From a virus, in the IMG/VR virus record IMGVR_UViG_3300042549_004468, positions 1 to 56,510 of that record: DNA of 56,510 nucleotides; one strand, given 5' to 3'. Shown here one piece after another: positions 9,006 to 17,282 of the stretch (its first letter is position 1; the number at the start of each line of letters is the position of its first letter). The translations under genes and the position numbers were made by a program. A model generated the notes under the pieces. The model made no database searches, was not told the DNA's origin, and saw only the letters and a program-made list of their open reading frames with translations.

Positions 9006-9398
9006 TTAGTCTAGGCCGACATAAAAAGAAGATGAAGTAAAATAAACTCCTCCATTTGGTGCTGCTCCAGATAACGTAGCTGATTGAGTTGCGAACACTA
9101 CTACACCACTTTGACTTACTCTTAATATGTTTTGATTGCTTGTGTTTTTGATCAGGAATAGATCTGTTGCACTGCCTGATATTGTTACAGATCCTAGATT
9201 AGTAACGCTAAATGGAGTAAATGTTCCAGATTGTATTAAAAAAATATCACTTGTTAAGTTAACACTTGCTGTTACGCTACCACTTGTTATAGAAAAACCA
9301 CTACCACCACCTCCTCCATTCAAAGCAAAGGAAGCTGTCAATGCATATGATGCTGATGCTACACTTCCTGTTATTTGACTACCTCTTATTAATGCCAT
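9006..9398 (-). CDS. Short fibre-like structural protein (130 aa)
   Basis: Starts MALIRGSQITGSVASASYAL and continues with a Gly-rich linker (NGGGGGSG) and beta repeats such as SVTISGSATDLFLIKNTSNQ and ILRVSQSGVVVF. These resemble repeat modules of the 1149-residue fibre. It starts one base after the stop of gp15, so it is probably translated from the neck operon. It may be a short fibre or whisker, or an adaptor sharing repeats with the large fibre. No enzymatic features are visible. Confidence 0.7.
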   Translation of the reverse strand: MALIRGSQITGSVASASYALTASFALNGGGGGSGFSITSGSVTASVNLTSDIFLIQSGTFTPFSVTNLGSVTISGSATDLFLIKNTSNQNILRVSQSGVVVFATQSATLSGAAPNGGVYFTSSSFYVGLD

Positions 9399-9399
9399 G

Positions 9400-10593
9400 T
9401 TATGCGAACTTTCCTATTGCTACTATTTCATCAGTTGCTGCTAAAGTAAATCCTAGCTCTGATGTGTTTATTATTAGTGTACATATGCCGCTACTCTGTG
9501 TAAAGCTTGTAATTGCTGTTGGCTCTACATATTGACCATTTATGAAGAATGTGAAATTAGACACACTTGTTGCTGGTAATCCTACTGGAGCAGTTAAAAA
9601 GACTCCAGTAAAATAAGCTGTGTCTGGAGCTGATACCGATGTTGCTGCTACTGTATTGTTTGCATATAAATAGCTCACAGTTGTTGCGTCAGATAATGAT
9701 AATGGATTAATTGATGTTCTTACTGTAGGTGTTGTGAATGTTGTTTTACCTTTAGCAACCATATCTTCTTTTTGTTGAAATACTCCTGGATCTGCATCTG
9801 GCGTTACCTCTATTACAATCTGCCTTACATCAAATGATTTCTCAGATTGCTTCTTGCTTAGTTCTTTTGCTAATACGTCTGGTACTATTTGACCAAATAA
9901 AGTTATTGTGAATGATGAACGTACCATTCTATCAGCATCTTGTAATAGATCTGTTGTGTTAGTGATAGAATCAATTTTAGTTCTAAACTTGAACTTTTCC
10001 ATATCACCCCAATAAGTGCCTTCTGTGTAGATGATACTCTCAAGAATCTTATTCATTCCTTCTATGTAGTCAGTCCATACAACCACGTCATACGTGATGT
10101 CAACGTAATCTGGCACGACAGTATTAATAAATGTTTTGATTGGCTTAGAGTTCGTTAAAACACTAAATTGATCGTATTTATTTATCTGGTTGTACTTCAG
10201 CTCTTGTGAATAGTACAGACTAGGGAAGTTGGCATCTATTTTATTACCTAAAGTTTTGTTTCTTGTAATAGATGTTCTTTTGTAAGCAATAAGTGGTGAT
10301 TGTATCTTACCACTCTTATCTCTAAAGTATCCATCAGCTTGTACGTTCTTCCACTTTTCTGGAGAGCCATACATTACTGGTACTTTAACCACATTACCAA
10401 ACTCTTCAATTTCTGGTTTAATGACTTCATCAAAATAATATTTGATAGCGTAATCAATATCGTAAAGACCAATCGATAGCTGCTTTACAGTATCATCATC
10501 CCTACGCACATCATTAGCACGATCAAATGCATGATTTTCTTCACCCTTGCTAAGTTCGTATTGTGTTTTAGGTATTTGCTTTCTAGTATACAT
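9400..10593 (-). CDS. 15: Tail sheath stabiliser and completion protein, gp15-like, with extra C-terminal domain (397 aa)
   Basis: Residues about 40-260 follow the T4 gp15 pattern: VKVPVMYGSPEKWKN matches the gp15 stretch around VPITYASKEHF, followed by the sequence around VDITYDVVVWTDYIEGMNKI, the stretch with WGDMEKFKFRTKIDSIT, and SSFTITLFGQIVPD. gp15 caps the contractile tail under the neck. T4 gp15 is about 270 residues; this one has roughly 120 more at the C-terminus (FTFFINGQYVEPTAITSF and LAATDEIVAIGKFA), a beta domain of the kind appended to phage structural proteins. The ATG shares a base with the gp14 stop (TAATG), and gp13-gp14-gp15 order is as in T4. Confidence 0.85.
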   Translation of the reverse strand: MYTRKQIPKTQYELSKGEENHAFDRANDVRRDDDTVKQLSIGLYDIDYAIKYYFDEVIKPEIEEFGNVVKVPVMYGSPEKWKNVQADGYFRDKSGKIQSPLIAYKRTSITRNKTLGNKIDANFPSLYYSQELKYNQINKYDQFSVLTNSKPIKTFINTVVPDYVDITYDVVVWTDYIEGMNKILESIIYTEGTYWGDMEKFKFRTKIDSITNTTDLLQDADRMVRSSFTITLFGQIVPDVLAKELSKKQSEKSFDVRQIVIEVTPDADPGVFQQKEDMVAKGKTTFTTPTVRTSINPLSLSDATTVSYLYANNTVAATSVSAPDTAYFTGVFLTAPVGLPATSVSNFTFFINGQYVEPTAITSFTQSSGICTLIINTSELGFTLAATDEIVAIGKFA

Positions 10594-11102
10594 TAATATC
10601 TACTTTTTATAATCTGCAGTCTTGTTACTCTTGTGTAATGTGCTTCACAAATTATACTTAAACTTTCACCAAATTCAGATCCTACACTTTTTCCATAATC
10701 ACCATCTTTACCTGCAAAGAATTGGTTTTCGTTTACTTGATCAATCTCGTAGTAGTTACCTCTCACTTCTATAATATCTCCTGCATTTGGTACTAAGTTT
10801 ATCTCTCTTAGCTTTGGCTTTAAGAAAGCAAAAGTCATTGGCTGTGTGACATCAATACCAAATTGATCATCTTGCACATATGCTTGATCGCCTCTAGTAA
10901 GTAGACAAGTTAAACGTGTTGCTGTATAGTATGTTTTTTGTGATGATGCTTCTCCATACAAGTTTTCAGTATCTTTACCTTTAGTTTCTGGTAGATAGTA
11001 TTTGTAGTAATCTACCTCTTGTTGAATGATGTCATCTAACAGTTCCTTATTGATTTGCTTTATAAAGGATATATCCCTTGAAGATCCAAAAAGTGCACAC
11101 AT
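10593..11102 (-). CDS. 14: Neck protein gp14-like (169 aa)
   Basis: Recognised by gp14-type blocks: QEVDYYKYYLPET, NLYGEA, FGIDVTQPMTFAFLKPKLRE, AGDIIEVRGNYYEIDQVNEN and QFFAGK. gp14 joins gp13 in the neck that closes the filled head and accepts the tail. The longest frame would begin at a TTG (11162) inside gp13; I place the start at ATG 11102..11100, giving MCALFGSSRDISFIKQIN, one base after the gp13 stop. At 169 residues it is shorter than T4 gp14 (256). The stop overlaps the gp15 start. Confidence 0.85.
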   Translation of the reverse strand: MCALFGSSRDISFIKQINKELLDDIIQQEVDYYKYYLPETKGKDTENLYGEASSQKTYYTATRLTCLLTRGDQAYVQDDQFGIDVTQPMTFAFLKPKLREINLVPNAGDIIEVRGNYYEIDQVNENQFFAGKDGDYGKSVGSEFGESLSIICEAHYTRVTRLQIIKSRY

Positions 11103-11103
11103 C

Positions 11104-12279
11104 TTATTTAATATATATGTATAAAGGTACTTTGTTAAGAGTTGTTTGCATTGCCGCTGCAACTGCAGTCTCTTGTTCCATTTGACTCTGCCTTGTCATT
11201 GAGTTTAATAATTCTTTTAAGTCAGTAATCAAAGCTAACTTATCTTCACGACCTTGTGCAATTAAATCAGCTCCATTCAAAGTTACTTCTGCTCCTGGAA
11301 TAGGTACAGTACTATATTTGCTACGGACTAATCCTAACATCTCTTTTGAGATTGATAATGTGTACTTATATATCCACTGAATCCCTATATCTTTAATGTT
11401 AGTAAACTGGATTCTACTGTATGGTACATTACTCAAATCGCTTATCGATCCTGTTGGAGCTTTTATTGGATTGTTTCTTTCAGAAACTACAACATACTCA
11501 AACCACACAGTATACTCTGCTGTTGGTATTGGATATATGTTTAGTTTGTTGTTTCTTAGCTCAAAACTATAAGATGATTTTCTAATCATGTCATTCATCT
11601 CAATTGCTTGAATACGCAGCAAATCTGCATATAAAGGCATTACTAAGAATGATACAGCTGGTGAGAATGATCCCCATCCAAAACTATCTAGGAGTTGTTG
11701 TGTACCTGCTCCAGTACCAACGTATGGGTCAAAGTATCTGACAATAGCTGGGCTAAAGTCATGATATATTCGCTTAATCTCAATAGCACTACCACTCTCT
11801 CGAGTAGCTGCAAACAAAGCATCTAAGTCGTATGTCTGTTGACCTGGAACAAGGCTTACATACCCTTTTTTCCAGTTTACATTACCACCACTTCCAACTT
11901 CATTACCATAACTTTTTGCTAGTTCAATTGTCCTACCAAAGTTTGGAGTAATTACTCTACCGCTTAATTGATTGCTAGTGGGTGTTCCAACTAAAGTAAG
12001 CATGTAGTCTTTAGCATTGTTCATGTTAACTTGAGTACTAAACTCAGTTACCGCTTCTTCAAATGCTGCATATAGGTTGATGTCTTGTAGTTCAATTTCT
12101 GTTATTGGATAACCTAATCTTTTAGCACACCAATCTGCTACCTTATCAGCTTCAACTTTAAACGTAGCATCACCATCATAATAACCAAACGGAGTTGGTC
12201 TAACTGCACTAGATCCAGTATAATACGATGCAGACATTGCTATGAAGCTGCTTGATCCGGGCCAAATTGGAATATTCAT
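11104..12279 (-). CDS. 13: Neck protein gp13-like (391 aa)
   Basis: The C-terminal part carries the characteristic gp13 segment: DIGIQWIYKYTLSISKEMLG, LVRSKYSTVPIPGAEVTLNG, then a helical EDKLALITDLKELLN region. Upstream are FEYVVVSERNN and a region rich in aromatic residues typical of this family in marine T4-like phages. gp13 forms the neck ring below the portal with gp14. The N-terminus (MNIPIWPGSSSF) is Gly/Ser-rich and probably extended. It is longer than T4 gp13 (309). A TATTTATA box lies 16 bases upstream, so the neck operon can be transcribed apart from phoH. Confidence 0.85.
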   Translation of the reverse strand: MNIPIWPGSSSFIAMSASYYTGSSAVRPTPFGYYDGDATFKVEADKVADWCAKRLGYPITEIELQDINLYAAFEEAVTEFSTQVNMNNAKDYMLTLVGTPTSNQLSGRVITPNFGRTIELAKSYGNEVGSGGNVNWKKGYVSLVPGQQTYDLDALFAATRESGSAIEIKRIYHDFSPAIVRYFDPYVGTGAGTQQLLDSFGWGSFSPAVSFLVMPLYADLLRIQAIEMNDMIRKSSYSFELRNNKLNIYPIPTAEYTVWFEYVVVSERNNPIKAPTGSISDLSNVPYSRIQFTNIKDIGIQWIYKYTLSISKEMLGLVRSKYSTVPIPGAEVTLNGADLIAQGREDKLALITDLKELLNSMTRQSQMEQETAVAAAMQTTLNKVPLYIYIK

Positions 12280-12295
12280 GTGTCTTTACTTTACA

Positions 12296-12304
12296 TATAA
12301 ATAG
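12296..12304 (-). promoter_or_regulatory. TATTTATA box upstream of gp13
   Basis: Coding strand CTATTTATA (extended CTATTTATATGTAA), 16 bases before the gp13 ATG, in the 79-base gap after phoH. That gap also holds a weak GCC-AACA-GGC hairpin followed by TTTTT on the coding strand (about 12323-12345), possibly a terminator for phoH, though the stem is too short to be sure. Confidence 0.5.
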
Positions 12305-12358
12305 TTATCATTTGAATTAAAAAGACTGCCTGTTGGCCTTATTATCAGGTATTACTAC

Positions 12359-13027
12359 CTATTTACCATACTCATAGTCAAGTATCTTGCCTACTAGATC
12401 TGATCTGTGGTTTTCTTTTAGTTTAACCCACTTTATCTCTTGAATCTTCTTTGATATCTCAATAGCGTAGGATAGTCCATTCATTTCACCAGTTGGTGTT
12501 TTAATATCCATTTGCTCATTATCCCCATTTATGATAATCTTACCATTTTTACCTAAACGAGTAAGAATGGCTAACATTTCGGATTTGGTCAAGTTTTGGG
12601 CTTCTTCTACTACTAGTACATCATCAATAGTTTTACCTCGTATGAATTGTACTGGGAGTGCCTTTATCTTTTCGGCTTCTACTAGTTTTGCTACTTCTCC
12701 TTTATCTGTGCAACACTTCTTTAAATTTTCAAGTAGTGCTTCCATGTAAGGATCAAACTTTTCACCTAATGCTCCTGGCAAGAATCCAAGACTCTTTCCT
12801 ACTTCAATAGTAGCTCTGGTGTTGTATATACAACTAACCTGCTTCTTCTTAAGAAAATCTAAAGCGGCTTGTGCACAAACTAGAGACTTGCCTGATCCCG
12901 CTCTACCTGTTATTATAACGATTTGATTTTCTACGATTAAAGCTTTTGCAGCTTTTTGTTCTTCGTTTAGCTGTACTGCATTGATTGCTTTAATTTCAGC
13001 TTTTCTTTCTCTCTTAGGTTCGATCAT
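12359..13027 (-). CDS. phoH: PhoH-like ATPase (222 aa)
   Basis: P-loop ATPase of the PhoH family. Walker A is GRAGSGKS at residues 41-48; Walker B is DVLVVEEAQN around 135-144; a later block has IIINGDNEQMDI and the closing KLKENHRSDL. PhoH-like proteins are frequent in marine and freshwater phages; their role is still debated (RNA-associated ATPase/helicase, phosphate-stress link). Here it lies between the capsid and neck genes, separated by a terminator on one side and its own TATTTATA box 12 bases upstream, so it looks like a stand-alone unit inserted in the head-neck block. Confidence 0.92.
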   Translation of the reverse strand: MIEPKRERKAEIKAINAVQLNEEQKAAKALIVENQIVIITGRAGSGKSLVCAQAALDFLKKKQVSCIYNTRATIEVGKSLGFLPGALGEKFDPYMEALLENLKKCCTDKGEVAKLVEAEKIKALPVQFIRGKTIDDVLVVEEAQNLTKSEMLAILTRLGKNGKIIINGDNEQMDIKTPTGEMNGLSYAIEISKKIQEIKWVKLKENHRSDLVGKILDYEYGK

Positions 13028-13039
13028 ATAACAATTTTA

Positions 13040-13048
13040 TATAAATAG
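13040..13048 (-). promoter_or_regulatory. TATTTATA box upstream of phoH
   Basis: Coding strand CTATTTATATAAAA, 12 bases before the phoH ATG and just downstream of the capsid-gene terminator. A terminator followed at once by this box is good circumstantial support for promoter function. Confidence 0.55.
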
Positions 13049-13058
13049 TTGTATAAAC

Positions 13059-13090
13059 AAAAAAAGCCCCACATTTCTGTGAGGCCTTTT
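13059..13090 (-). terminator. Rho-independent terminator after the major capsid gene
   Basis: On the coding strand an 8-bp stem GCCTCACA / TGTGGGGC (one G-T wobble) with a GAAA tetraloop is followed by seven Ts and preceded by four As. It lies 20 bases past the gp23 stop and before the phoH promoter box. It would end the portal-to-capsid transcripts. Confidence 0.9.
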
Positions 13091-13109
13091 AATCTAAGAT
13101 TGATTAGTA

Positions 13110-14717
13110 TTAGTATTGACCTAAGTCAGCTACGTATACTTTTCCGTAGAACTCTGGACGAGTTACAACTTTCGCGTAACGAGTCATAACACCACGACGT
13201 GGTACGAAGTTGTTTGGATCGTACACCAGTGGAGTTAACATTAACGGAATGTATGGAGCATATACAGCACCAGTTTCTAAGAACTGAGTACCACGGAAGC
13301 CCATTAATACAGTGTTTTCTTGCATGTATGGATTCTTGTACACTTCGTAGCGGCTAGTTAAAGCACCTACTTTTTGTACACCCATTGCAAACTTCATCTT
13401 AGTTCCATCACCGTCAGCAGCATATCCTGGGATTGATTCAAGGATAGTAGCGATGTCAGGAGAACAAACTAAGAAGTTAGCACCACCACGTAAAGTTTTA
13501 GCGTGGATTTTGTTTGATACTTTTTGTAATTTAGTTCCCAAAGTTGCGAACCAAGTACCTTGAATGTAAGCTTGACCATTTATGTTGGTGTCAGCAGCAA
13601 ATGTTGCACCGTTCCATACTTGACCTACTTTAGCTGACCAATATTCAGTTGTAGCAGCAGCAGAGATTAACATATCTAAGATCTCTAAATCGATTTCCAT
13701 AGAAACGTATTCAGATAACATAGCAGTTAATTCACCTTCAGCATCTACTGAGTGGTAAGCATTCAAATCTTGAGCAAATTCTGGAGTCCAGCTTGCTTTC
13801 AACTTACGAGTCTTAGCAGTAACTGGAATAGAACGCATTTGGAGTTCAATTTCAGGAATGTTTAAGTTGGTATCTAAAGAACGACCATTTGCGGTTTCGA
13901 AATCGCTACGAGCATCATTAGTAGGTTGGATAGAGTAAGATACTGCATATCCTGTTTGAGTACTACCAGAACCACCAGCACTTGCACTGATAATCATTAC
14001 TAAGTCATTACCACTCTTAACAGAGAATGCAGGGAAATAAGTAGTACCAGCAGTCAAAGTTACAGAAGCAGAAGCAGGGATAAATCCACGAACTGCATAA
14101 GGATCAGCATTTGCACCAGCTCCAGTAAAGAAGTTAGAGAAAGTTAATTTACGGTAGTTAGATAAAGATGCAGTAAAATCACCATCAAAGTTAACATCAG
14201 TAGCAGCAACTGAACCAGTAGTTACAGTTAAGCTAGAAGTAAGGGCAGTATTCATTGAGTAGCCAAAACGACCAGCACCATAAAGACCGTCAGTTGGATT
14301 ACCAGCTGCGTTAGTGATACCTTGCAAAGTGCCAGTTTGGTTTTGTCCTTGTGGAGCGAAGCCAAATGGTTGTTTGCTGTTAGCATATTTAAAATCTAGA
14401 TAGAATACTAGACCTGAAGGCAAGTTCATTGGTTGTACGCTTACAAATTCTTTAGCAGCGATCTCAGCGAAGATACGACGTACTAAAGGTAAAGCAACAC
14501 CATGCCATTGTTCAAATCCAGCACCAGATGTACCAGACATTTCTGCTGATCCTTCTTTAATTAATTGTCTTGCTTGGTTTTCTAAAAGGACTGCAACAGT
14601 TGATTTCTCATTACCGCCTTTTAAACCTTCCATTAGGCCTGTTTTAGACCATTTGGTAATTAACGGCTTCACTTCGTCAGCACGATTTACATTACCCATG
14701 TTTTCAAATAAATTCAT
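13110..14717 (-). CDS. 23: Major capsid protein, gp23-like (535 aa)
   Basis: T4-type major head protein. Recognisable blocks are ALPLVRRIFAEIAAKEFVSV followed by QPMNLPSGLVFYLDFKY, the central RKLKASWTPEFAQDLNAYHS with VDAEGELTAML, and the C-terminal stretch containing GAVYAPYIPLMLTPLVYDPN and RYAKVVTRPEFYGKVYV. An IKE tripeptide at residues 53-55 fits an (L/I)xE site for prohead protease cleavage, about where T4 gp23 is cut (E65). The leader, AAACAAACAAACAAATG, is A/C-rich with no Shine-Dalgarno. A strong terminator follows. It lies directly after the scaffold gene, as in T4. Confidence 0.95.
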   Translation of the reverse strand: MNLFENMGNVNRADEVKPLITKWSKTGLMEGLKGGNEKSTVAVLLENQARQLIKEGSAEMSGTSGAGFEQWHGVALPLVRRIFAEIAAKEFVSVQPMNLPSGLVFYLDFKYANSKQPFGFAPQGQNQTGTLQGITNAAGNPTDGLYGAGRFGYSMNTALTSSLTVTTGSVAATDVNFDGDFTASLSNYRKLTFSNFFTGAGANADPYAVRGFIPASASVTLTAGTTYFPAFSVKSGNDLVMIISASAGGSGSTQTGYAVSYSIQPTNDARSDFETANGRSLDTNLNIPEIELQMRSIPVTAKTRKLKASWTPEFAQDLNAYHSVDAEGELTAMLSEYVSMEIDLEILDMLISAAATTEYWSAKVGQVWNGATFAADTNINGQAYIQGTWFATLGTKLQKVSNKIHAKTLRGGANFLVCSPDIATILESIPGYAADGDGTKMKFAMGVQKVGALTSRYEVYKNPYMQENTVLMGFRGTQFLETGAVYAPYIPLMLTPLVYDPNNFVPRRGVMTRYAKVVTRPEFYGKVYVADLGQY

Positions 14718-14751
14718 TTGTTTGTTTGTTTGGTTTTTTGTTAATTAATAA

Positions 14752-15747
14752 TTACTTGTTGTTGTACTCTACAAGAGTTTTGAAACGACTGTAAACGTTA
14801 TTGCTTTCTGCAATGATCTTAGTTGCTTTAGACGGAGCTGAAGCAAGACCTTCGTTCATTTTAGTTTTTGGTTTTGGTGCTGGTTTTTTAGCTTTGCCAT
14901 TTACTGATTCAGCTAATGTAGCATAAATCAATTTAGCTTCGCGTACATTCTTAGCACGATCAAAAGTTTCAATAATTTTTACTTTTTGAGTTTCAGTTAA
15001 TTCACCTTTTTTGAATAACTTGTTAACGAATAACAATTTAGCATTAAGTAAATTTACTTCATTCAATTTAGAACGTAAGAACTTAATCACATTGTAAGCT
15101 TCTTCAAGCTCTTCTTCTGTTTTCTTTTCTTCTTTCTCTTCTTCTTCAGATTCATCTTCTTCATTCAAAGCTGCGATGATTTCTTCTAAGTTGATTTCTT
15201 CGTCCATTTCTTTTTGTTCTGGGTCTTCTGACTCCATGTAAGTGGTGTCACCTTCCATTGTCTCTTCTTCAGATTCTTCTTCAGATCCACCTTCGAGTTC
15301 ACGTAAGATTTCTTCTAACTCTTCATCAGAAACTTCTTCGCCTTCTTCAGAGTCCATGTCCATATCCATGTCCATTTCTTCTTCAGAACCCATTTCCATT
15401 TCTTCTTCAGAACCCATTTCATCTTCAGAATCCATTTCCATTTCTTCTTCAGAATCCATTTCCATTTCATCTTCTTCCATGTAGTTCTTCATACCTTCAT
15501 TGTCTGGATCTTCATCATTTGTGATTCCAGCCATTTTCTGCATTGCTTCCATTTGCTCTTTTTCTTCCATAGAAGTTTCTTCTTCACCTTCCATACCTTC
15601 TTTGCCCATCTCTTCTTTAATCTTGTGAGAAAGCATTGATTGTAGTTTTGGTGCAAAAGCCTCTTCCAAAGCGACCTTAGCATTAGCAAGAGCAGTTTCG
15701 CGTACGGCTTTAGCGTCAGCGATTGCGTCTTTTAATAGTTTGTTCAT
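14752..15747 (-). CDS. 22: Prohead scaffold/core protein, gp22-like (331 aa)
   Basis: Highly acidic scaffold. The N-terminal helix (MNKLLKDAIADAKAVRETAL) precedes a 150-residue Glu/Asp/Met repeat region (EMEMDSEEEM units) and a conserved C-terminal part, KLNEVNLLNAKLLFVNKLFK with KVKIIETFDRAKNVREAKLI, characteristic of T4-like scaffolds. It builds the core around which gp23 assembles and is then degraded by the protease; (L/I)xE sites are present (IAE, LVE near the end). An ATG at 15777 would add ten basic residues, but the A-rich stretch AAAAAATCAAAAAACAAA before ATG 15747 looks like the leader of neighbouring genes, so I prefer 15747. Confidence 0.88.
   Translation of the reverse strand: MNKLLKDAIADAKAVRETALANAKVALEEAFAPKLQSMLSHKIKEEMGKEGMEGEEETSMEEKEQMEAMQKMAGITNDEDPDNEGMKNYMEEDEMEMDSEEEMEMDSEDEMGSEEEMEMGSEEEMDMDMDMDSEEGEEVSDEELEEILRELEGGSEEESEEETMEGDTTYMESEDPEQKEMDEEINLEEIIAALNEEDESEEEEKEEKKTEEELEEAYNVIKFLRSKLNEVNLLNAKLLFVNKLFKKGELTETQKVKIIETFDRAKNVREAKLIYATLAESVNGKAKKPAPKPKTKMNEGLASAPSKATKIIAESNNVYSRFKTLVEYNNK
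15355..15480. repeat. Acidic low-complexity repeat in the scaffold gene
   Basis: Degenerate tandem repeats of a TCTTCTTCAGAATCCATTTC-type unit (plus strand) encode alternating EMEMDSEEEM, EMGSEEEM and MDMDMD segments. Such slippage-prone DNA probably varies in length between relatives while keeping net acidity of the scaffold. Confidence 0.75.
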
Positions 15748-15845
15748 TTTGTTTTTTGATTTTTTGACTACTGTCATATAGCTATTGAAAAGCTATAATA
15801 AAATTCGGTTAATAGAACACTATATAGTAGGATAGTGTATTTGGA

Positions 15846-15854
15846 TATAAATAT
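15846..15854 (-). promoter_or_regulatory. TATTTATA box upstream of scaffold and capsid genes
   Basis: Coding strand GATATATTTATATC, a palindrome around the box, in the 146-base gap before the scaffold gene and 98 bases from the preferred ATG. The same gap contains two small inverted repeats (CACTAT/ATAGTG at 15821-15840; TAGCT/AGCTA at about 15779-15797) and an A/T-only 8-bp hairpin at 15873-15892 just after the upstream gene. This is the most structured leader in the head cluster and could serve to raise scaffold and capsid expression. Confidence 0.45.
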
Positions 15855-15893
15855 ATCATTTATAACCAAAATATATTTTTTTAGAAAAATATT

Positions 15894-16331
15894 TTATTTT
15901 TTAGGTTTGAAAAACCTTTTAACGTTTTCTGAGATGTCATCAAAGTTTACAAGCACATCCACTTGATCAGGTTGTGTTGTTACTACAATTCCATCTTTAC
16001 TAATACTCTTTACAACACCAGTATCGCTTAAAAACTTTGCTGTATTGTACTTCTTTACTTTGCTGATGTTAAACTTGATTGGAATGCCTGCTGGTTTTTC
16101 TGCAGGTGCTTTCTTTTCATCCTCTCCACCTTCTTCTTTCTCTGCATCGTCTGCAGCTGCATCATCTGCAGGAGCTTCATCACCACCCTCATCGCCAGCT
16201 GCTGCTGCAAATGGGTTGTCTTCTCCTTCTTCTTCGGCAGGAGCATCTTCTTCCTTATCTTCAGCTTCCTTTAGATACTGCTTGAATGAGGCAGATATGC
16301 GACTCCAGTCTATACTCTTAGTGGATTTCAT
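15894..16331 (-). CDS. Acidic head-core protein (145 aa)
   Basis: The N-terminus MKSTKSIDWSRISASFKQYL continues KEAEDKEED, then comes a 55-residue Ala/Glu/Asp-rich stretch, and the last 65 residues (IPIKFNISKVKKYNTAKFLS and following) form a compact beta-rich domain ending in FKPKK. The LKE near residue 20 fits a gp21-type site. Placed between the protease-linked genes and the scaffold, it corresponds in position to small acidic prohead core proteins such as T4 gp67 or gp68, although I see no clear sequence match. It overlaps the upstream 119-residue gene by 14 bases. Confidence 0.7.
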   Translation of the reverse strand: MKSTKSIDWSRISASFKQYLKEAEDKEEDAPAEEEGEDNPFAAAAGDEGGDEAPADDAAADDAEKEEGGEDEKKAPAEKPAGIPIKFNISKVKKYNTAKFLSDTGVVKSISKDGIVVTTQPDQVDVLVNFDDISENVKRFFKPKK

Positions 16332-16677
16332 AGTAACGTGATAAGGTGTGACCCATTTCTTCGTATAACGATTCTAATCTTTGTTGCAATTTACTAACTT
16401 CATTCACAGTTTTCATAAACTGCTCATTGTTAGCTTTTAGTGACTTCATGTTACGTTTAACAGTAATGTCATCAAAAGAATCATCAGTCTCTTGTAAAGC
16501 AATTCTTTCTGCATTTTCAACAATATTGCTAACAGCTTTTGCTGCTTCTCTTAGACTATCTGTACGGTAGATTATACTACCGTATTCATTAAACTTAGCT
16601 ACTTCTTGTAAGAATGCTGCTTTTTCGTTTAATCCGACCTTTTGATCGATACTTTCTTTAATTTTTGTTAGTTTCAT
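16318..16677 (-). CDS. Coiled-coil head-cassette protein (119 aa)
   Basis: Almost entirely helical: MKLTKIKESIDQKVGLNEKA at the N-terminus with IKE and LNE tripeptides, and a long C-terminal coiled coil (FMKTVNEVSKLQQRLESLYE). It lies two bases after the protease stop and overlaps the next gene by 14 bases, so it is part of the prohead gene set. Its role is likely in the head core. No named family was recognised. Confidence 0.7.
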   Translation of the reverse strand: MKLTKIKESIDQKVGLNEKAAFLQEVAKFNEYGSIIYRTDSLREAAKAVSNIVENAERIALQETDDSFDDITVKRNMKSLKANNEQFMKTVNEVSKLQQRLESLYEEMGHTLSRYYEIH

Positions 16678-16679
16678 GA

Positions 16680-17282
16680 TTACATTATTGAGATTATATC
16701 ACTGATGAGTGAATTAATTTTTGAATACTTGTTTGTTTGTGTAACTACTTTTACACCTTCGTTGAGGTTATCCATAAAAGCTCCTTGAGTAGATGGATTA
16801 GATACCAAGTCCCAGCATACAATTTCAAAATCGTCTGCTACAACTACCTTACCTTCACCTAACTCTCTCACACTACCCATACCACGGGAACTAATTCCTA
16901 GTCTGATACCAGCTTTTAATAGCTCTTTTGCAATGTTTCCTGATGGTGTAGGTAGAATCTCTATTTTACCCATCAAGTCACTACCTTCCCACCATAAGTC
17001 AATTACATTATGACATACGTTAGATAGATTCACTACTGAAGATTCTGGATGATCCAGTTCTCCTAAAGCTCTCTTTTCAGCTACAAAAGTATTTTTGTAC
17101 TTGTTAGCTTCGCGTTTTAAAATATCCAATGGATACTTTCTTTGGTTTTGATTGAAGGCATCACCTCTTTGCATTACACCACTAACAATCAACTTGCCTT
17201 GATTAGAGCTAATTGATTCGTTAATCTGTTCTGGTGTAAATTGGATTGAACCTATATAATCTACTATTACTCGCTTGTTCAT
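16680..17282 (-). CDS. 21: Prohead core protease, gp21-like (200 aa)
   Basis: Herpes-assemblin-type serine protease fold as in T4 gp21 (peptidase U9/S78-like). Key blocks are ALGELDHPESS (His78) and LGISSRGMGSV (Ser131/Ser132), with a GDAFNQNQRKYP substrate-side motif near residue 40 and the conserved FEIVCWDLVSNPST. It cleaves scaffold, core and capsid proteins after (L/I)xE during head maturation. At 200 residues it is close to T4 gp21 (212). It overlaps the preceding 250-residue gene by ATGA, and is followed by the core proteins and scaffold that are its expected substrates. Confidence 0.93.
   Translation of the reverse strand: MNKRVIVDYIGSIQFTPEQINESISSNQGKLIVSGVMQRGDAFNQNQRKYPLDILKREANKYKNTFVAEKRALGELDHPESSVVNLSNVCHNVIDLWWEGSDLMGKIEILPTPSGNIAKELLKAGIRLGISSRGMGSVRELGEGKVVVADDFEIVCWDLVSNPSTQGAFMDNLNEGVKVVTQTNKYSKINSLISDIISIM

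Noticed and set aside
10593-11162. Longer gp14 reading frame starting inside gp13
   Set aside because: It needs a TTG start and adds 20 residues that overlap gp13; ATG 11102 directly after the gp13 stop is the natural start.
12310-12358. Terminator after phoH
   Set aside because: The GCC/GGC stem is only 3 bp and the T-run is short; mentioned in the promoter entry but not called.
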